NCBI RefSeq assembly: GCF_000685355.1
Contig: NZ_JHET01000006.1
Span: 124,001 to 188,000, forward strand
Source of the DNA: Microbacterium sp. CH12i
Lineage (GTDB): Bacteria; Actinomycetota; Actinomycetes; Actinomycetales; Microbacteriaceae
DNA length: 64,000 bases
Direction of reading: 5' to 3'
Shown here: piece after piece, positions 19,719 through 28,286 of the stretch
Layout of the letters: every line of letters starts with the position of its first letter
Numbering within the stretch: position 1 is the stretch's first letter
Notes under the pieces: generated by a model
What the model was told of the DNA's origin: nothing
The model's input: the letters and a program-made list of their open reading frames with translations, nothing else
Database searches by the model: none
Program-made: the position numbers and the translations under genes

Positions 19719-20705
19719 TTACTTCTCCTCGCTCGGATAGCGGACACCGATCTGCGCGCGGATCTCGTCAAGCGTTCCCATGATCGCAACGCTTTCTGCA
19801 ATGGGGAGAAGGTCGCCCTCGAGGATGCCGTCGCGCACCAGCCGTTCGGCGGCGAGTGCTTGGTACTGCATACCGCGGCCGTCGACCTTGGAAATGTATT
19901 CCTCCCAGACCGTGGAGTCCGGGGCGACAACGCGGAACGACGTCGGCGTGTACCAAATACGATCGATTTCAATCCGCGCTTCTGTGCCGATGATCGTCGC
20001 CGTGTTCGGCCCGGCAGCACGCGATGAGGAAAGGCTGGTTGAGAGCGCACCGCCCTCGTGCGTCATGAGTGTGGCGACCTCGGCGTCTGCACCGGTGTCG
20101 AGCAGCCGCGCGGTCGCCTTGATCGAGGTTGGTGCGCCGAGGATGTCCCAGATGAACGAGACCGGGTAGATGCCGAGGTCGAGCAGCGCCCCGCCGCCGA
20201 GTGCGAGGTTATTGAGCCGGTGCTCCGGGTCAGAGGGGAGCAGCTGGGTGTGGTCGGCGGTGACCGCACGAATCTCGCCGAGGGCACCGGAGGCGATGAG
20301 CTCGCGGATGCGAATCATGTGCGGCAGGTACCGCGTCCACATGGCTTCCATCGCCAGCAGGCCGCGTTCGGCCGCAATGCGCTGCAGGTCTTCGGCCTCG
20401 CCCTGATTGAGGGTGAACGCCTTTTCGACGAGCACGTGCTTGCCGTTTTCGAGCGCGAGCTTCGCACCGGCATGGTGCATCGGATGCGGGGTGGAGACGT
20501 AGATGATGTCGACATCCGGATCCGTCACCAGCGCCTCGTACGAGGCGTGCGCATGCGCGATGTCGAACTCTGCGGCGAAGGCGTCCGCAGACTCCTGCGA
20601 GCGCGATCCGACCGCGACGAGATCGAGACCCGCGGTGCGCAGGTCAGAAGCGAAGGCGTGCGCAATGCCGCCCGTGGCGAGGATTCCCCAGCGAAGACCA
20701 GTCAT
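19719..20705 (-). CDS. Gfo/Idh/MocA-family oxidoreductase
   Basis: A 328-residue NAD(P)-dependent dehydrogenase. RWGILATGGIAHAFASDL is the dinucleotide loop and VDIIYVSTPHPMHHAGAKLA is followed by VLVEKAFTLNQGEAEDL (the E-K-P-like motif with the catalytic Lys). WTRYLPHMIRIREL and LDLGIYPVSFIWDILG are typical of dihydrodiol/xylose dehydrogenase-like members. It would oxidise a sugar, inositol or trans-dihydrodiol; the substrate is not evident. ATG 20705 has TACGCT (20717-20712) 6 nt upstream, inside the 3' end of the LLM gene, so an internal leaderless promoter is likely. Confidence 0.85.
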   Translation of the reverse strand: MTGLRWGILATGGIAHAFASDLRTAGLDLVAVGSRSQESADAFAAEFDIAHAHASYEALVTDPDVDIIYVSTPHPMHHAGAKLALENGKHVLVEKAFTLNQGEAEDLQRIAAERGLLAMEAMWTRYLPHMIRIRELIASGALGEIRAVTADHTQLLPSDPEHRLNNLALGGGALLDLGIYPVSFIWDILGAPTSIKATARLLDTGADAEVATLMTHEGGALSTSLSSSRAAGPNTATIIGTEARIEIDRIWYTPTSFRVVAPDSTVWEEYISKVDGRGMQYQALAAERLVRDGILEGDLLPIAESVAIMGTLDEIRAQIGVRYPSEEK

Positions 20706-20709
20706 CCTC

Positions 20710-21768
20710 TCAGCGTAGAGCAGATGCGAGCGCCTCCTGCGGTACAAGGGGGAAGACTTGGGCTGCGATGCGCTCCAATTCTTCATCAAGGGGCGATGCC
20801 TGGATCAGCAGCAGCGTGATGCCGGCCTCGGCGTAGTCATTGATCCGTTCGGCAACCTGCTCGGCGGTGCCGACGAGGTTCGGGCGCAGTCCACGTGTCC
20901 CGACGGAATACTCGCGTTTGGTCACCTCGAGCGACAGTTTTGAGTGTGCGCGGAACTCTTCGAAGGATGCATATCCCGGGGAGTTCTCGTCGACTGCTGT
21001 GATGCGCTCCAGCTCCCGCTGGGCTTCGGCCTCGGTGTCGCGCACGATCACGTATGCCGGCATCCCGAATTCAGAGAGCGGTCGGCCGTGCACGCGCTCG
21101 GAACGACCGTTCATGTCGGCGACGTTGCTGCGCACCTCATCGAGGGTGCCTCCGTGCATGACGTAGGCGTCGGCGAACTCAGCGATTGCCTCTCGGCCCG
21201 CATCGCTTTCGCCGCCGGCGAAGATCGCCGGATGCGTGGACGGTTTCGGTTCGACGACGGTGCCTTCGAACTCGTAGTGGTCGCCGGCGAAGCTGAATGG
21301 CGTGTGCTCCCAGAGTCCGTTGAGCACGTCGACGAACTCTTTCGCCTGCGCGTAGCGTTCGTCGTGCGCAGGGAAGTTGCCGCCGAACTGCCGCGCTTCT
21401 TCCGCCCACCAGGCAGCGACGACGTTGAGTGCGATGCGGCCGGGGGCGATGCTGTCGAGCGTGCTGACGGTTTTCGCGAGCACCGCCGGAAGATGGAAAC
21501 CCGGACGGACGGCGGTCATCACGCGGAGGCGCTCTGTGACGGCGAGGATTGCGGCCGACAGCGACCACGCTTCCAGGCTCGGCGCCTCGATGCCTTTGCG
21601 GTCATTGAGGTACAGCTCGGGGACGAGAGTGGTGTGGAACCCGAGTCGGTCGGCTCTCACCGACACGTCTCGGATGTGCTCCCAGGTGGCCGCCATCCGG
21701 CCCTCATCGGTGACGTTACGCAGGAACCCGCCGTAGACGGGGGTCCAGTATCCAAGATTGATACCCAT
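20710..21768 (-). CDS. LLM-class flavin-dependent monooxygenase (SsuD/SfnG-like)
   Basis: A 352-residue TIM-barrel FMNH2-dependent monooxygenase of the bacterial luciferase group. Visible marks are INLGYWTPVYGGFLR, ADRLGFHTTLVPELYLND, SIAPGRIALNVVAAWWAEEA, YEFEGTVVEPKPSTHPAIFA and the C-terminal GTAEQVAERINDYAEAGI. The WTPVxGGFLR opening resembles alkanesulfonate and dimethyl sulfone monooxygenases that free sulfite from C-S bonds. An SD-like CGGAGC lies before ATG 21768. It follows metY on the same strand by 31 nt. The sulfur role is supported by the neighbours, not proven by the protein itself. Confidence 0.82.
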   Translation of the reverse strand: MGINLGYWTPVYGGFLRNVTDEGRMAATWEHIRDVSVRADRLGFHTTLVPELYLNDRKGIEAPSLEAWSLSAAILAVTERLRVMTAVRPGFHLPAVLAKTVSTLDSIAPGRIALNVVAAWWAEEARQFGGNFPAHDERYAQAKEFVDVLNGLWEHTPFSFAGDHYEFEGTVVEPKPSTHPAIFAGGESDAGREAIAEFADAYVMHGGTLDEVRSNVADMNGRSERVHGRPLSEFGMPAYVIVRDTEAEAQRELERITAVDENSPGYASFEEFRAHSKLSLEVTKREYSVGTRGLRPNLVGTAEQVAERINDYAEAGITLLLIQASPLDEELERIAAQVFPLVPQEALASALR

Positions 21769-21799
21769 GATGCTCCGATCGTGCGCGCAAGAGCGCGGG

Positions 21800-23091
21800 T
21801 CAGATGCGCGCGAGCGCGCGGTCGAGGTCGGCGATGAGGTCGGCGGGGTCTTCCAGCCCCGCGCTCAGACGGATGGTTTTCAGTGAGATGCCCGCGGATG
21901 CCCGCTGTGCGGCGTTCAGATGCGAGTGCGTCATCGACGCGGGGTGTGAGACGAGGCTGCGCGCGTCGCCGATGTTGGCAACCAGGCGCACGACTTCGAG
22001 CGCGTCGATCACCTGTGCGACGCGCGTCTGGGTGTCGGCATCCTCGGCACCTTCGAGATCGAACGAGAACACCGAGGGCACGCCGCGCGGCAGGTAGCGC
22101 GTGGCGAGTGCATGCCAGCGATTGTCGGGAAGGCCGGGGTGATAGACGGCGGTGACCTTCGGATGCTGCGCCAGGTGCTGCGCGAGCGTCAGGGCCGTCG
22201 CGCTCTGACGCGAGACCCGCAAGTCGAGTGTCTCGATGCCCTGCAGGATCTGCCATGCGTTGAACGGTGAGAGCGATGGTCCCAGATCGTGCACATACTT
22301 CGTCTTCACGAGGGCCGCGAAAGCCTGTCCGATACCGAAACGGTCCCACAGTATGAGATCACCGAGCGCGGATACTTCGCGGTGAACTGCGGCCAGCACT
22401 CGGGCTGTGCACCAAAGTCGAACGAGCCCTGATCGACGACCACACCACCGAGCGAAGTACCGTGACCGGAGAGGAACTTCGTCGCCGAGTGCACGACGAA
22501 ATCCGCGCCGTGCTCGCCAGGTCGGATCAGGTACGGCGTGCCGACGGTGTTGTCGATGACCAGTGGGGCGCCGGCTTCGTGAGCGATATCTGCGATCAAG
22601 CGGATATCGAGAACCTGCGCGATCGGATTGGCCACCGACTCTGCGAAGAGGGCGCGCGTCTCCGGACGGATCGCAGCCCGCCAGGCGTCAGCGTCATCCT
22701 GATCGACAAACGTCACTGAGATGCCGAAGTCGTCGAAGGTGTCCTGGAACAGATCGACGGTGCCGCCATACAGCTGGCTGGCCGAGACGATGTGTCCGCC
22801 GCGGCCGGCGAGCGCGAGCAACGTGACGGCCACGGCCGCCTGTCCGGATGCGACGGCTACAGCGCTCGTGCCGCCTTCGAGCGCGGCCACCCGCTCTTCC
22901 AACAATTGCTGGGTGGGGCTTGCGCTGCGGCTGTAGAGGTTGCCCGCCTTGCGGAGAGCGAAGATGTCTGCGGCGTCCGCCAGCGAAGCAAATTCGTATG
23001 CGGCGGTCTGATAGATCGGCGGCACCGCGCTGTTGTGCACCGCTGCAGGTACGTAGCCGGCCTGCACCTGCCGAGTGGAGAACGCGGTCAT
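21800..23091 (-). CDS. metY: O-acetylhomoserine sulfhydrylase (aminocarboxypropyltransferase), single-base frameshift
   Basis: A PLP enzyme of the Cys/Met metabolism family that joins sulfide or methanethiol to O-acetylhomoserine. The first frame holds [54 protein letters not shown] and the PLP lysine in [17 protein letters not shown]. The second frame holds [34 protein letters not shown] and [20 protein letters not shown]. The frame changes at about 22363-22370; one restored C joins YPR to [11 protein letters not shown] and gives about 430 residues, the normal MetY length. The ATG at 23091 overlaps the hydrolase stop by 4 nt. Probably a sequence error, not decay. Confidence 0.88.
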
Positions 23092-23795
23092 ACGTCGGCC
23101 ACCTCGGCTCGCTGAGCCTGTCGAAGCGCGTCGACGACGGGGACATGCACGTCGCCGCTGCGCAGCCGTTCTAGCCACAACACGATGGATGCTGCGACGC
23201 TGCGGTGCGACTGGTCGTTGAGCGCGTCGTGGAGTCCTCCGACGGTCTCGAGCAGTTCGAGATCGGGGACAGCATTGAGGAGCGCGGACGCTTCGGTGAT
23301 CAGCGCGACGGTGTCGGCGCCGCCGTGGAACGCGAGCACCGGCACCGCGATGGATGCGAGATCAGCGGCGTCAGGGACGGGTTCGACGGCGACCGGTGCG
23401 GTGCGGGCTTCGTCCGTGCCGAGTACGCCGAGGTGCAGGGGGCATGCGGTGCGTTCGGCATCGGCGGGCTGAGCGGCACCATCCGTGTCGACGTCGACCG
23501 GAGTGCCAGCGATGATTGCGCCATCCGCGGTCGCCCCCTGGGTAAGTACCCGGAGCACGGATGAAGCCCCGGTGTCGGAGCCGACCAGTACCCGAGGCGC
23601 GTCAGCTGTCTCGATCCAGGCGGCTGCCGCGTCGGCATCCGCCTCGAAGATGGCGACCGTGTAGCCATCGGCGCTGATCCGCTGGCCGAACCGCTCGTAG
23701 ACGGCGGCGCGCTCGCCGCGGCCGGTGACGACGGCGAGAGTGCCGCGCACGCGGGCGGCAGGCCAGAGGGCGGCGGGGGAGGAGAGCGAAGTCAT
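23088..23795 (-). CDS. alpha/beta hydrolase-like protein, C-terminus ending in an interspersed repeat
   Basis: About 235 residues. It shows a degenerate alpha/beta hydrolase plan: GTLAVVTGRGERAAVYERFG, VLVGSDTGASSVLRVL where the nucleophile position has Asp or Thr instead of the G-x-S-x-G serine, VLAFHGGADTVALI and GGLHDALNDQSHRSV with a His near the end. Loss of a clear Ser elbow makes classic esterase chemistry doubtful. It is the first gene of the metY block. The C-terminal [12 protein letters not shown] is encoded by repeat copy 2 (23111). CATTAT followed by 6 nt precedes ATG 23795, so leaderless transcription from the divergent promoter region is likely. Confidence 0.65.
   Translation of the reverse strand: MTSLSSPAALWPAARVRGTLAVVTGRGERAAVYERFGQRISADGYTVAIFEADADAAAAWIETADAPRVLVGSDTGASSVLRVLTQGATADGAIIAGTPVDVDTDGAAQPADAERTACPLHLGVLGTDEARTAPVAVEPVPDAADLASIAVPVLAFHGGADTVALITEASALLNAVPDLELLETVGGLHDALNDQSHRSVAASIVLWLERLRSGDVHVPVVDALRQAQRAEVADV
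23111..23127. repeat. short interspersed repeat, copy 2
   Basis: GCTGAGCCTGTCGAAGC, a 15-16 base match to the CCTGAGCCTGTCGAAG repeat. It falls in the 3' coding end of the hydrolase gene, where it encodes LRQAQ. Confidence 0.7.
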
Positions 23796-23915
23796 GCGTC
23801 CATAATGATTGGCACCCGCACCCTCACGACAGCGATGTGTCGAACTGTTGCGGCGTGTGTCGCCGTGCATCGGCCCTGCTGGTTTGCGGCGAATTGGGGT
23901 TCTACGTTCGCATCC
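23796..23915. promoter_or_regulatory. divergent promoter region between the metY block and the Dpp-type ABC operon
   Basis: These 120 nt carry back-to-back leaderless promoters: CATTAT on the minus strand 6 nt before ATG 23795, and TACGTT (23903-23908) 7 nt before ATG 23916. Between them is a small hairpin CGGCG-TGTGT-CGCCG (23851-23865) that could be an operator. I see no recognisable S-box/SAM riboswitch. Confidence 0.45.
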
Positions 23916-25436
23916 ATGACCTCACGACCAAGACTCGCGTCGTTCGCTGCCCTCACGATCGCCGCCCTCGCCTTCACCGGGTGCGCCGCCTCCCAGAACC
24001 CCAGCGGAGCGGACGCAGACGCCACATCGCTCACATGGGGATGGCGGCTACCCACCAGCTGGGATCCGGTGACCTCGACCGCAGGGTGGGACACCCACGC
24101 CCTCGCTCTCGTCTATGACGGACTCACGCAACTGAACACGGATGGTGAGCCGGTGCCAGGGCTCGCCGAGTCGTGGGAGTACAACGACGATGGCACCGCG
24201 ATCACGTTCCACCTCCGTGACGACGGAACATTCAGCGACGGAACCCCGGTGACAGCCGACGCCGTCAAGCTCAACCTTGAGCGTGGGCGTGACCAGGAGA
24301 ACTCCACGCTTGCCGGGCAGTTACGCATCATCACCGCAGTCGATGCCGTCGACGAGTACACCGTCACGGTGCACCTCGACCAGGCCGACTATCAGGTGCC
24401 GTATTTATTCGCCGGTAAGACCGGGTTCATCGTGAACCCCACAGCATTCGACGATGTCGCATCCCTCGCGACGCAGCCGGAAGGCGCGGGTCCCTTCGCG
24501 CTGACCGAATACGTGCCGAACGCCCACGCAACGCTGGAGAAGAACGACGAGTACTGGAACGCCGATCACATCTTCATCGACGAGTTGTCGGTGGTGCCGG
24601 TGGCGGATGACGCGACCGCTGTCGCTGGGGTGACTTCGGGTCAGTGGGATGTCTCGCTCATCCCCGCATCACAAGCGCAGGGCGCCGAAACTGCGGGCCT
24701 TCAGATCGAAGAGATCAAGGCGCTCACCGTGCGTGCGCTCGATGTCAATGGCACCGTCGCACCGTTCGACGATCAGCGCGTGCTGCAGGCGATCAGCCAC
24801 GCCACGGATCGGCAGGCGCTCATTGACACCACGTATTTCGGGCATGGCACGCCGAACTGGCAGCCGTTCCCCGACGGCTATGTCGCGCACAACGACGACC
24901 TTGATGATCTGTACGCGCATGATGTGAAGGCCGCGAAGTCGCTCCTTGCCGAGGCGGGATATCCGGATGGCGTGGACATCACGCTCACCCTCGGCGAAGA
25001 CGACACCGCGCTCGCCGAGTTGCTGCAGGCGCAGTGGGCCGAAGCCGGCATCCGGGTCACGCTCAACGTTCAGGCGAGCGCGGCCATCTCGCAGAACTAC
25101 GTGCAGCGCACCTTCCCCTTCGTGCTCGACAGCTTCTCGGGCCGTCAGTCTCCGCTGCAGGCACTGGAGGTGCTGTACGGACCGGAAGGGCTGATGAACC
25201 TCGGCCGCCAGACGCCGGACGAGCTCACCGCGGCGATTGACACGGCGCGGGCCACCCCGACCGATGACCCGGAGTACGCGCAGCGGCTTCAGGACGCCGT
25301 CGAGGTCGGGGTCACGCTGCAGCCGAACACGTTCCTGTTCAGCTGGCCGCGCATCCTCATCCACTCGGAGAGGGTCACCGGCATCCAGCACTGGCTTGAC
25401 GTGCAGCGCTGGGAAGACGTGAAGGTCGAAGGCTGA
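23916..25436 (+). CDS. ABC transporter substrate-binding lipoprotein (peptide/nickel/opine type, family 5)
   Basis: A 506-residue lipoprotein. MTSRPRLASFAALTIAAL is followed by the lipobox FTGC (Cys near residue 22). Family 5 motifs are WDPVTSTAGWDTHALALVYD, LAESWEYNDDGTAITFHLRD, FSDGTPVTADAVKLNLER and GAGPFALTEYVPNAHATLEK. It captures a small organic ligand outside the cell for the two permeases and two ATPases downstream. Family 5 proteins bind peptides, glutathione, opines and other small compounds; neighbours suggest an organosulfur ligand. I use ATG 23916 because the frame upstream lacks a signal peptide start and the leaderless -10 TACGTT fits. Confidence 0.88.
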   Translation: MTSRPRLASFAALTIAALAFTGCAASQNPSGADADATSLTWGWRLPTSWDPVTSTAGWDTHALALVYDGLTQLNTDGEPVPGLAESWEYNDDGTAITFHLRDDGTFSDGTPVTADAVKLNLERGRDQENSTLAGQLRIITAVDAVDEYTVTVHLDQADYQVPYLFAGKTGFIVNPTAFDDVASLATQPEGAGPFALTEYVPNAHATLEKNDEYWNADHIFIDELSVVPVADDATAVAGVTSGQWDVSLIPASQAQGAETAGLQIEEIKALTVRALDVNGTVAPFDDQRVLQAISHATDRQALIDTTYFGHGTPNWQPFPDGYVAHNDDLDDLYAHDVKAAKSLLAEAGYPDGVDITLTLGEDDTALAELLQAQWAEAGIRVTLNVQASAAISQNYVQRTFPFVLDSFSGRQSPLQALEVLYGPEGLMNLGRQTPDELTAAIDTARATPTDDPEYAQRLQDAVEVGVTLQPNTFLFSWPRILIHSERVTGIQHWLDVQRWEDVKVEG

Positions 25437-25440
25437 GGCA

Positions 25441-26466
25441 ATGACGACGACCGTGGCCGCCGAAGCGGCGATCGCGCCCAGCGCTGACGAAGTGCCGAGC
25501 GCCCGTCGGGCGTGGCCTGTATTGCGCACTGCGCTGACCACACTCGGAACAGCGGCCACAGTCTTCGTCCTCGCCACTTTCGCAACCTTCGCGTTGGGGG
25601 CCGCGAGCGGCTCCAACCCGGCGGCGGTCGCGCTGGGAGAGGTCGCAACCCAGGCAGACGTCGACCGCCTGAATCACCTGTTCGGCCTCGACCGCCCGTT
25701 CCTGGTGCGCTACGTCGACTGGATCTCGCACGCCGTCACCGGAGACCTCGGCACGAGTTGGTTCACCACAATTCCCGTCGCCGACAGCATCGCGCAGGCG
25801 TTCCCGGTGAGCCTGTCGATCGCGGCGGGTGCCATCGCGCTCGCGCTACTGTTCGGGTTCATTGGCGGCGTGCTGGCAGCCGTCAGCCAGGGCGGAATCG
25901 TCGATCGCATCGTGACACTGTTGAGCACGGTTTCGGCCACAATTCCCGCCTTCGTCGCGGCGATCGGACTCATTCTACTTTTTGCATATGCGATCCCGAT
26001 CTTCCCGGTTGCTGGTTACGTGCCACCAGAGCAGAATCTGGTCGGATGGCTGATGTGCCTGGTGCTGCCGTCGATCGCGCTGAGCCTCGACGCCGGCGCA
26101 GACATCGCCCGCCAGCTGCGTACGTCGCTGGTCGGCACGCTGCGTGAGAACTACGTCATCGGTGCGCGCGTGCATGGGCTTGCGCCGGCGCGGATCGTGT
26201 TCCGCCACGCGCTGCCGATCGCGTCGACGCCGGCGCTCTCGGTGCTCGGGGTACACGCCCCGCGGCTCATCGGCGGCGCGGTCATCACCGAGGTCATCTT
26301 CGGCATGCCGGGACTCGGCCAACTGGCCAACCGTGCCGCACTTCAGGGCGACATTCCAGTGGTGCAGGGGGTGCTGCTGGTCACGATCCTGATGGTCGTA
26401 CTCATCGGCGCGATCCTCAACCTCATCATTGCCCGCTCGGGCGGCACAGGAAGGAGCGCCGCATGA
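25441..26466 (+). CDS. ABC transporter permease, DppB type
   Basis: A 341-residue inner-membrane permease, longer at the N-terminus than usual by about 25 polar residues. It has LATFATFALGAASGSNPAAV, the periplasmic DppB signature HLFGLDRPFLVRYVDWISHA, five more helices and the ATPase-contact loop EAA region (LRENYVIGARVHGLAPARIV). The end has VITEVIFGMPGLGQLANRAAL. It begins 4 nt after the binding protein stop and overlaps the next permease by 4 nt. Confidence 0.92.
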   Translation: MTTTVAAEAAIAPSADEVPSARRAWPVLRTALTTLGTAATVFVLATFATFALGAASGSNPAAVALGEVATQADVDRLNHLFGLDRPFLVRYVDWISHAVTGDLGTSWFTTIPVADSIAQAFPVSLSIAAGAIALALLFGFIGGVLAAVSQGGIVDRIVTLLSTVSATIPAFVAAIGLILLFAYAIPIFPVAGYVPPEQNLVGWLMCLVLPSIALSLDAGADIARQLRTSLVGTLRENYVIGARVHGLAPARIVFRHALPIASTPALSVLGVHAPRLIGGAVITEVIFGMPGLGQLANRAALQGDIPVVQGVLLVTILMVVLIGAILNLIIARSGGTGRSAA

Positions 26467-27326
26467 ACGCCCTCGCTCGCCTCTGGAATGCCGGATGGAC
26501 AGTGCGCATCGCACTGCTCGTCGTTATCGGCATCGCAGTGATCGCCATCGGCGGTCCAGTGCTGGCACCGTACGATCCCCTGGCGCAGGACACCGCGAAC
26601 GCACTGCAGGACTCGAGTGTCGCGCATCTGCTCGGCACCGACTATCTGGGTCGTGACGTGTTCTCGCGGCTGCTCGCGGGGGCGCCGGCTTCGCTGCTCA
26701 GCGCGCTGGGCGCGGCACTGATCGGGCTCATCATCGGTGCGGTGCCCGGCGCACTCAGCGCCTTCGCGCCGAAGATCGGCGAGTGGCTGTCACTTCGGGT
26801 GGTTGACGCGCTGCTGTCGCTGCCCTTCATCCTGTTCGCGATCGTGTTCGCCGCGCTGCTCGGCAACGGTCTTGTCCAAGCGACCCTGGCGATCGGCATC
26901 CTGCTCGCCCCGAGCTTCTTTCGGATCGCCCGTGCAGCGACGCTTCGAGTCAGAGACTCGCAGTACGTCGAGGCCGCGCTGTTCCTCGGTGGCTCTGCGT
27001 GGTGGGTGCTGCGACGCCACGTCTGGCGTCAAGTGGCGCCCAACCTCGTCGTCGCCTCCGTCTCTGCGCTTGGCGGTGCGCTGCTCGCCGTCGCGTCGCT
27101 GACATTCCTCGGCATCGGCGTGCAGCCACCCGCGCCGACCTGGGGCGGCATGCTCGCCAGCGACCTCGGCTACCTCAGCCAGCGACCGCTCGGACCGTTC
27201 GGCCCGGCGCTCGCGATCATCATCACCGTCGGTGCGTTGAACCTGCTCGCCGATGCGGCGCGCGATGTGTTGGGGGCGGATGCCGTGAACGGCCGTGTTC
27301 TCCGGAAGGAGAAGACTCATGTCTGA
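26463..27326 (+). CDS. ABC transporter permease, DppC type
   Basis: A 287-residue permease. It has the DppC N-terminal segment LGTDYLGRDVFSRLLAG, helices such as LGAALIGLIIGAVPGALSAF, the EAA-loop VEAALFLGGSAWWVLRRHVW, and FLGIGVQPPAPTWGGMLASD, all typical of the second Dpp/Opp permease. It pairs with the DppB-type subunit. A 99-nt spacer with an inverted repeat separates it from the first ATPase gene. Confidence 0.93.
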   Translation: MNALARLWNAGWTVRIALLVVIGIAVIAIGGPVLAPYDPLAQDTANALQDSSVAHLLGTDYLGRDVFSRLLAGAPASLLSALGAALIGLIIGAVPGALSAFAPKIGEWLSLRVVDALLSLPFILFAIVFAALLGNGLVQATLAIGILLAPSFFRIARAATLRVRDSQYVEAALFLGGSAWWVLRRHVWRQVAPNLVVASVSALGGALLAVASLTFLGIGVQPPAPTWGGMLASDLGYLSQRPLGPFGPALAIIITVGALNLLADAARDVLGADAVNGRVLRKEKTHV

Positions 27327-27368
27327 GGTGCGCACGTCGTCGCTCGCGCAGTTACACCTGGCGGGGAT

Positions 27369-27415
27369 GTTGCAACCGTCGGAGGGATTTCGACAGAAGC
27401 TCCGACACCTGCAAC
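27369..27415. repeat. imperfect inverted repeat inside the Dpp-type operon
   Basis: Left arm GTTGCA-ACC-GTCGGAG (27369-27384) and right arm CTCCGAC-ACC-TGCAAC (27400-27415) pair in 13 of 16 positions, with the three unpaired bases stacked opposite each other. The loop (15 nt) contains TTTCGACAG. It has no U-tract, so it is not a standard terminator. It lies in the only long gap of the operon, just before the ATPase genes. Confidence 0.7.
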
Positions 27416-27425
27416 ACACTCCGCT

Positions 27426-28286
27426 GTGCGTAACACAACCGCGGTACAGGTGCCCCTCACTCCGTCGTTCGACGAGGGCTCACTCGTTCGCCCTTCGGTC
27501 GCCGCAGCAGAGCAGCTTGTGATCACGGCCGCGGACGGCACTGAACTCGTGCACGGTGTCTCGGTGGTGGTGCGACCCGGCGAAGCTGTGGGCATCGTCG
27601 GAGAATCGGGAAGCGGCAAGACTCTGACTTGCCGTGCGCTGCTAGGGATCCTCCCGCCGGGCCTCACGGTCACCGGGGGAACCGTGCGCATCGACGATCA
27701 GGACTTCACACACGCGACCGAGAAAGAGTGGCGGCGGGTGCGCGGCACGCACGTCGCCGCAGTGTTCCAAGACCCTGCGTCCTATTTGCATCCCGCCATC
27801 CCGGTCGGGGCACAGCTGGAGGAGACGCTGCGCATGACCGCAGGCGTGCCTCGACGAATCGCACGCGAGCGGGCCCGAGAGCTGCTTGATGACCTCGGCA
27901 TCCGCCGGGTTGACCTCGTTCTCCGCCAACGCGTCGCGCAGCTGAGCGGAGGGATGCTGCAACGCGTCCTCATCGCGATGGCGCTGGCCGCAGACCCGGC
28001 GGTCTTGATCGCGGACGAGGCGACGACGGCACTCGACGTCACGGTGCAGGCCGAACTGCTTGAGCTGCTCGCGAAGCTCAGAATCGAGCGCGACCTGGCG
28101 CTGATTCTCGTGTCACACGACCTCGCCGTGGTCGCGCAGGTGTGCGAGCGGGTGCAGGTCTTCCGCGACGGACGCGTTGTTGAGGCCGGCGCGACATCAC
28201 GGGTGCTGCGTGCACCAGGGCATCCGTACACGCGTGAGCTGCTCGCGGCGCACGCCGCTTACGGACTTGAGAGGTACCTCGCATGA
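27426..28286 (+). CDS. ABC transporter ATP-binding protein, DppD type
   Basis: A 286-residue ATPase of the Opp/Dpp group. The Walker A is GIVGESGSGKTLTCRALLG, the Q-loop AVFQDPASYLHPAIPVG, the signature AQLSGGMLQRVLIAMALA, Walker B VLIADEATTALD and the switch His in ILVSHDLAV. It ends PGHPYTRELLAAHA, the Dpp C-terminal motif, without the longer iron-sulfur-like tail. The GTG at 27426 begins a low-similarity N-terminus; a start nearer the core (around AAEQLVITAADG) is possible. The stop overlaps the next ATPase start by 4 nt. Confidence 0.9.
   Translation: MRNTTAVQVPLTPSFDEGSLVRPSVAAAEQLVITAADGTELVHGVSVVVRPGEAVGIVGESGSGKTLTCRALLGILPPGLTVTGGTVRIDDQDFTHATEKEWRRVRGTHVAAVFQDPASYLHPAIPVGAQLEETLRMTAGVPRRIARERARELLDDLGIRRVDLVLRQRVAQLSGGMLQRVLIAMALAADPAVLIADEATTALDVTVQAELLELLAKLRIERDLALILVSHDLAVVAQVCERVQVFRDGRVVEAGATSRVLRAPGHPYTRELLAAHAAYGLERYLA

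Noticed and set aside
23088..23795. Calling this gene an active serine esterase
   Set aside because: The nucleophile elbow lacks a clear G-x-S-x-G serine, so I describe it only as alpha/beta hydrolase-like.
23796..23915. SAM or other sulfur-sensing riboswitch before metY or the importer
   Set aside because: Both flanking genes appear leaderless, leaving no room for a 5' aptamer, and only a 5-bp hairpin is present.
27319..27426. ATG 27319 as the start of the DppD-type ATPase
   Set aside because: That frame overlaps the permease stop attractively but ends at about 27522 without reaching the ATPase motifs. It could only be right if a further indel exists in 27330-27430; no motif proves this.
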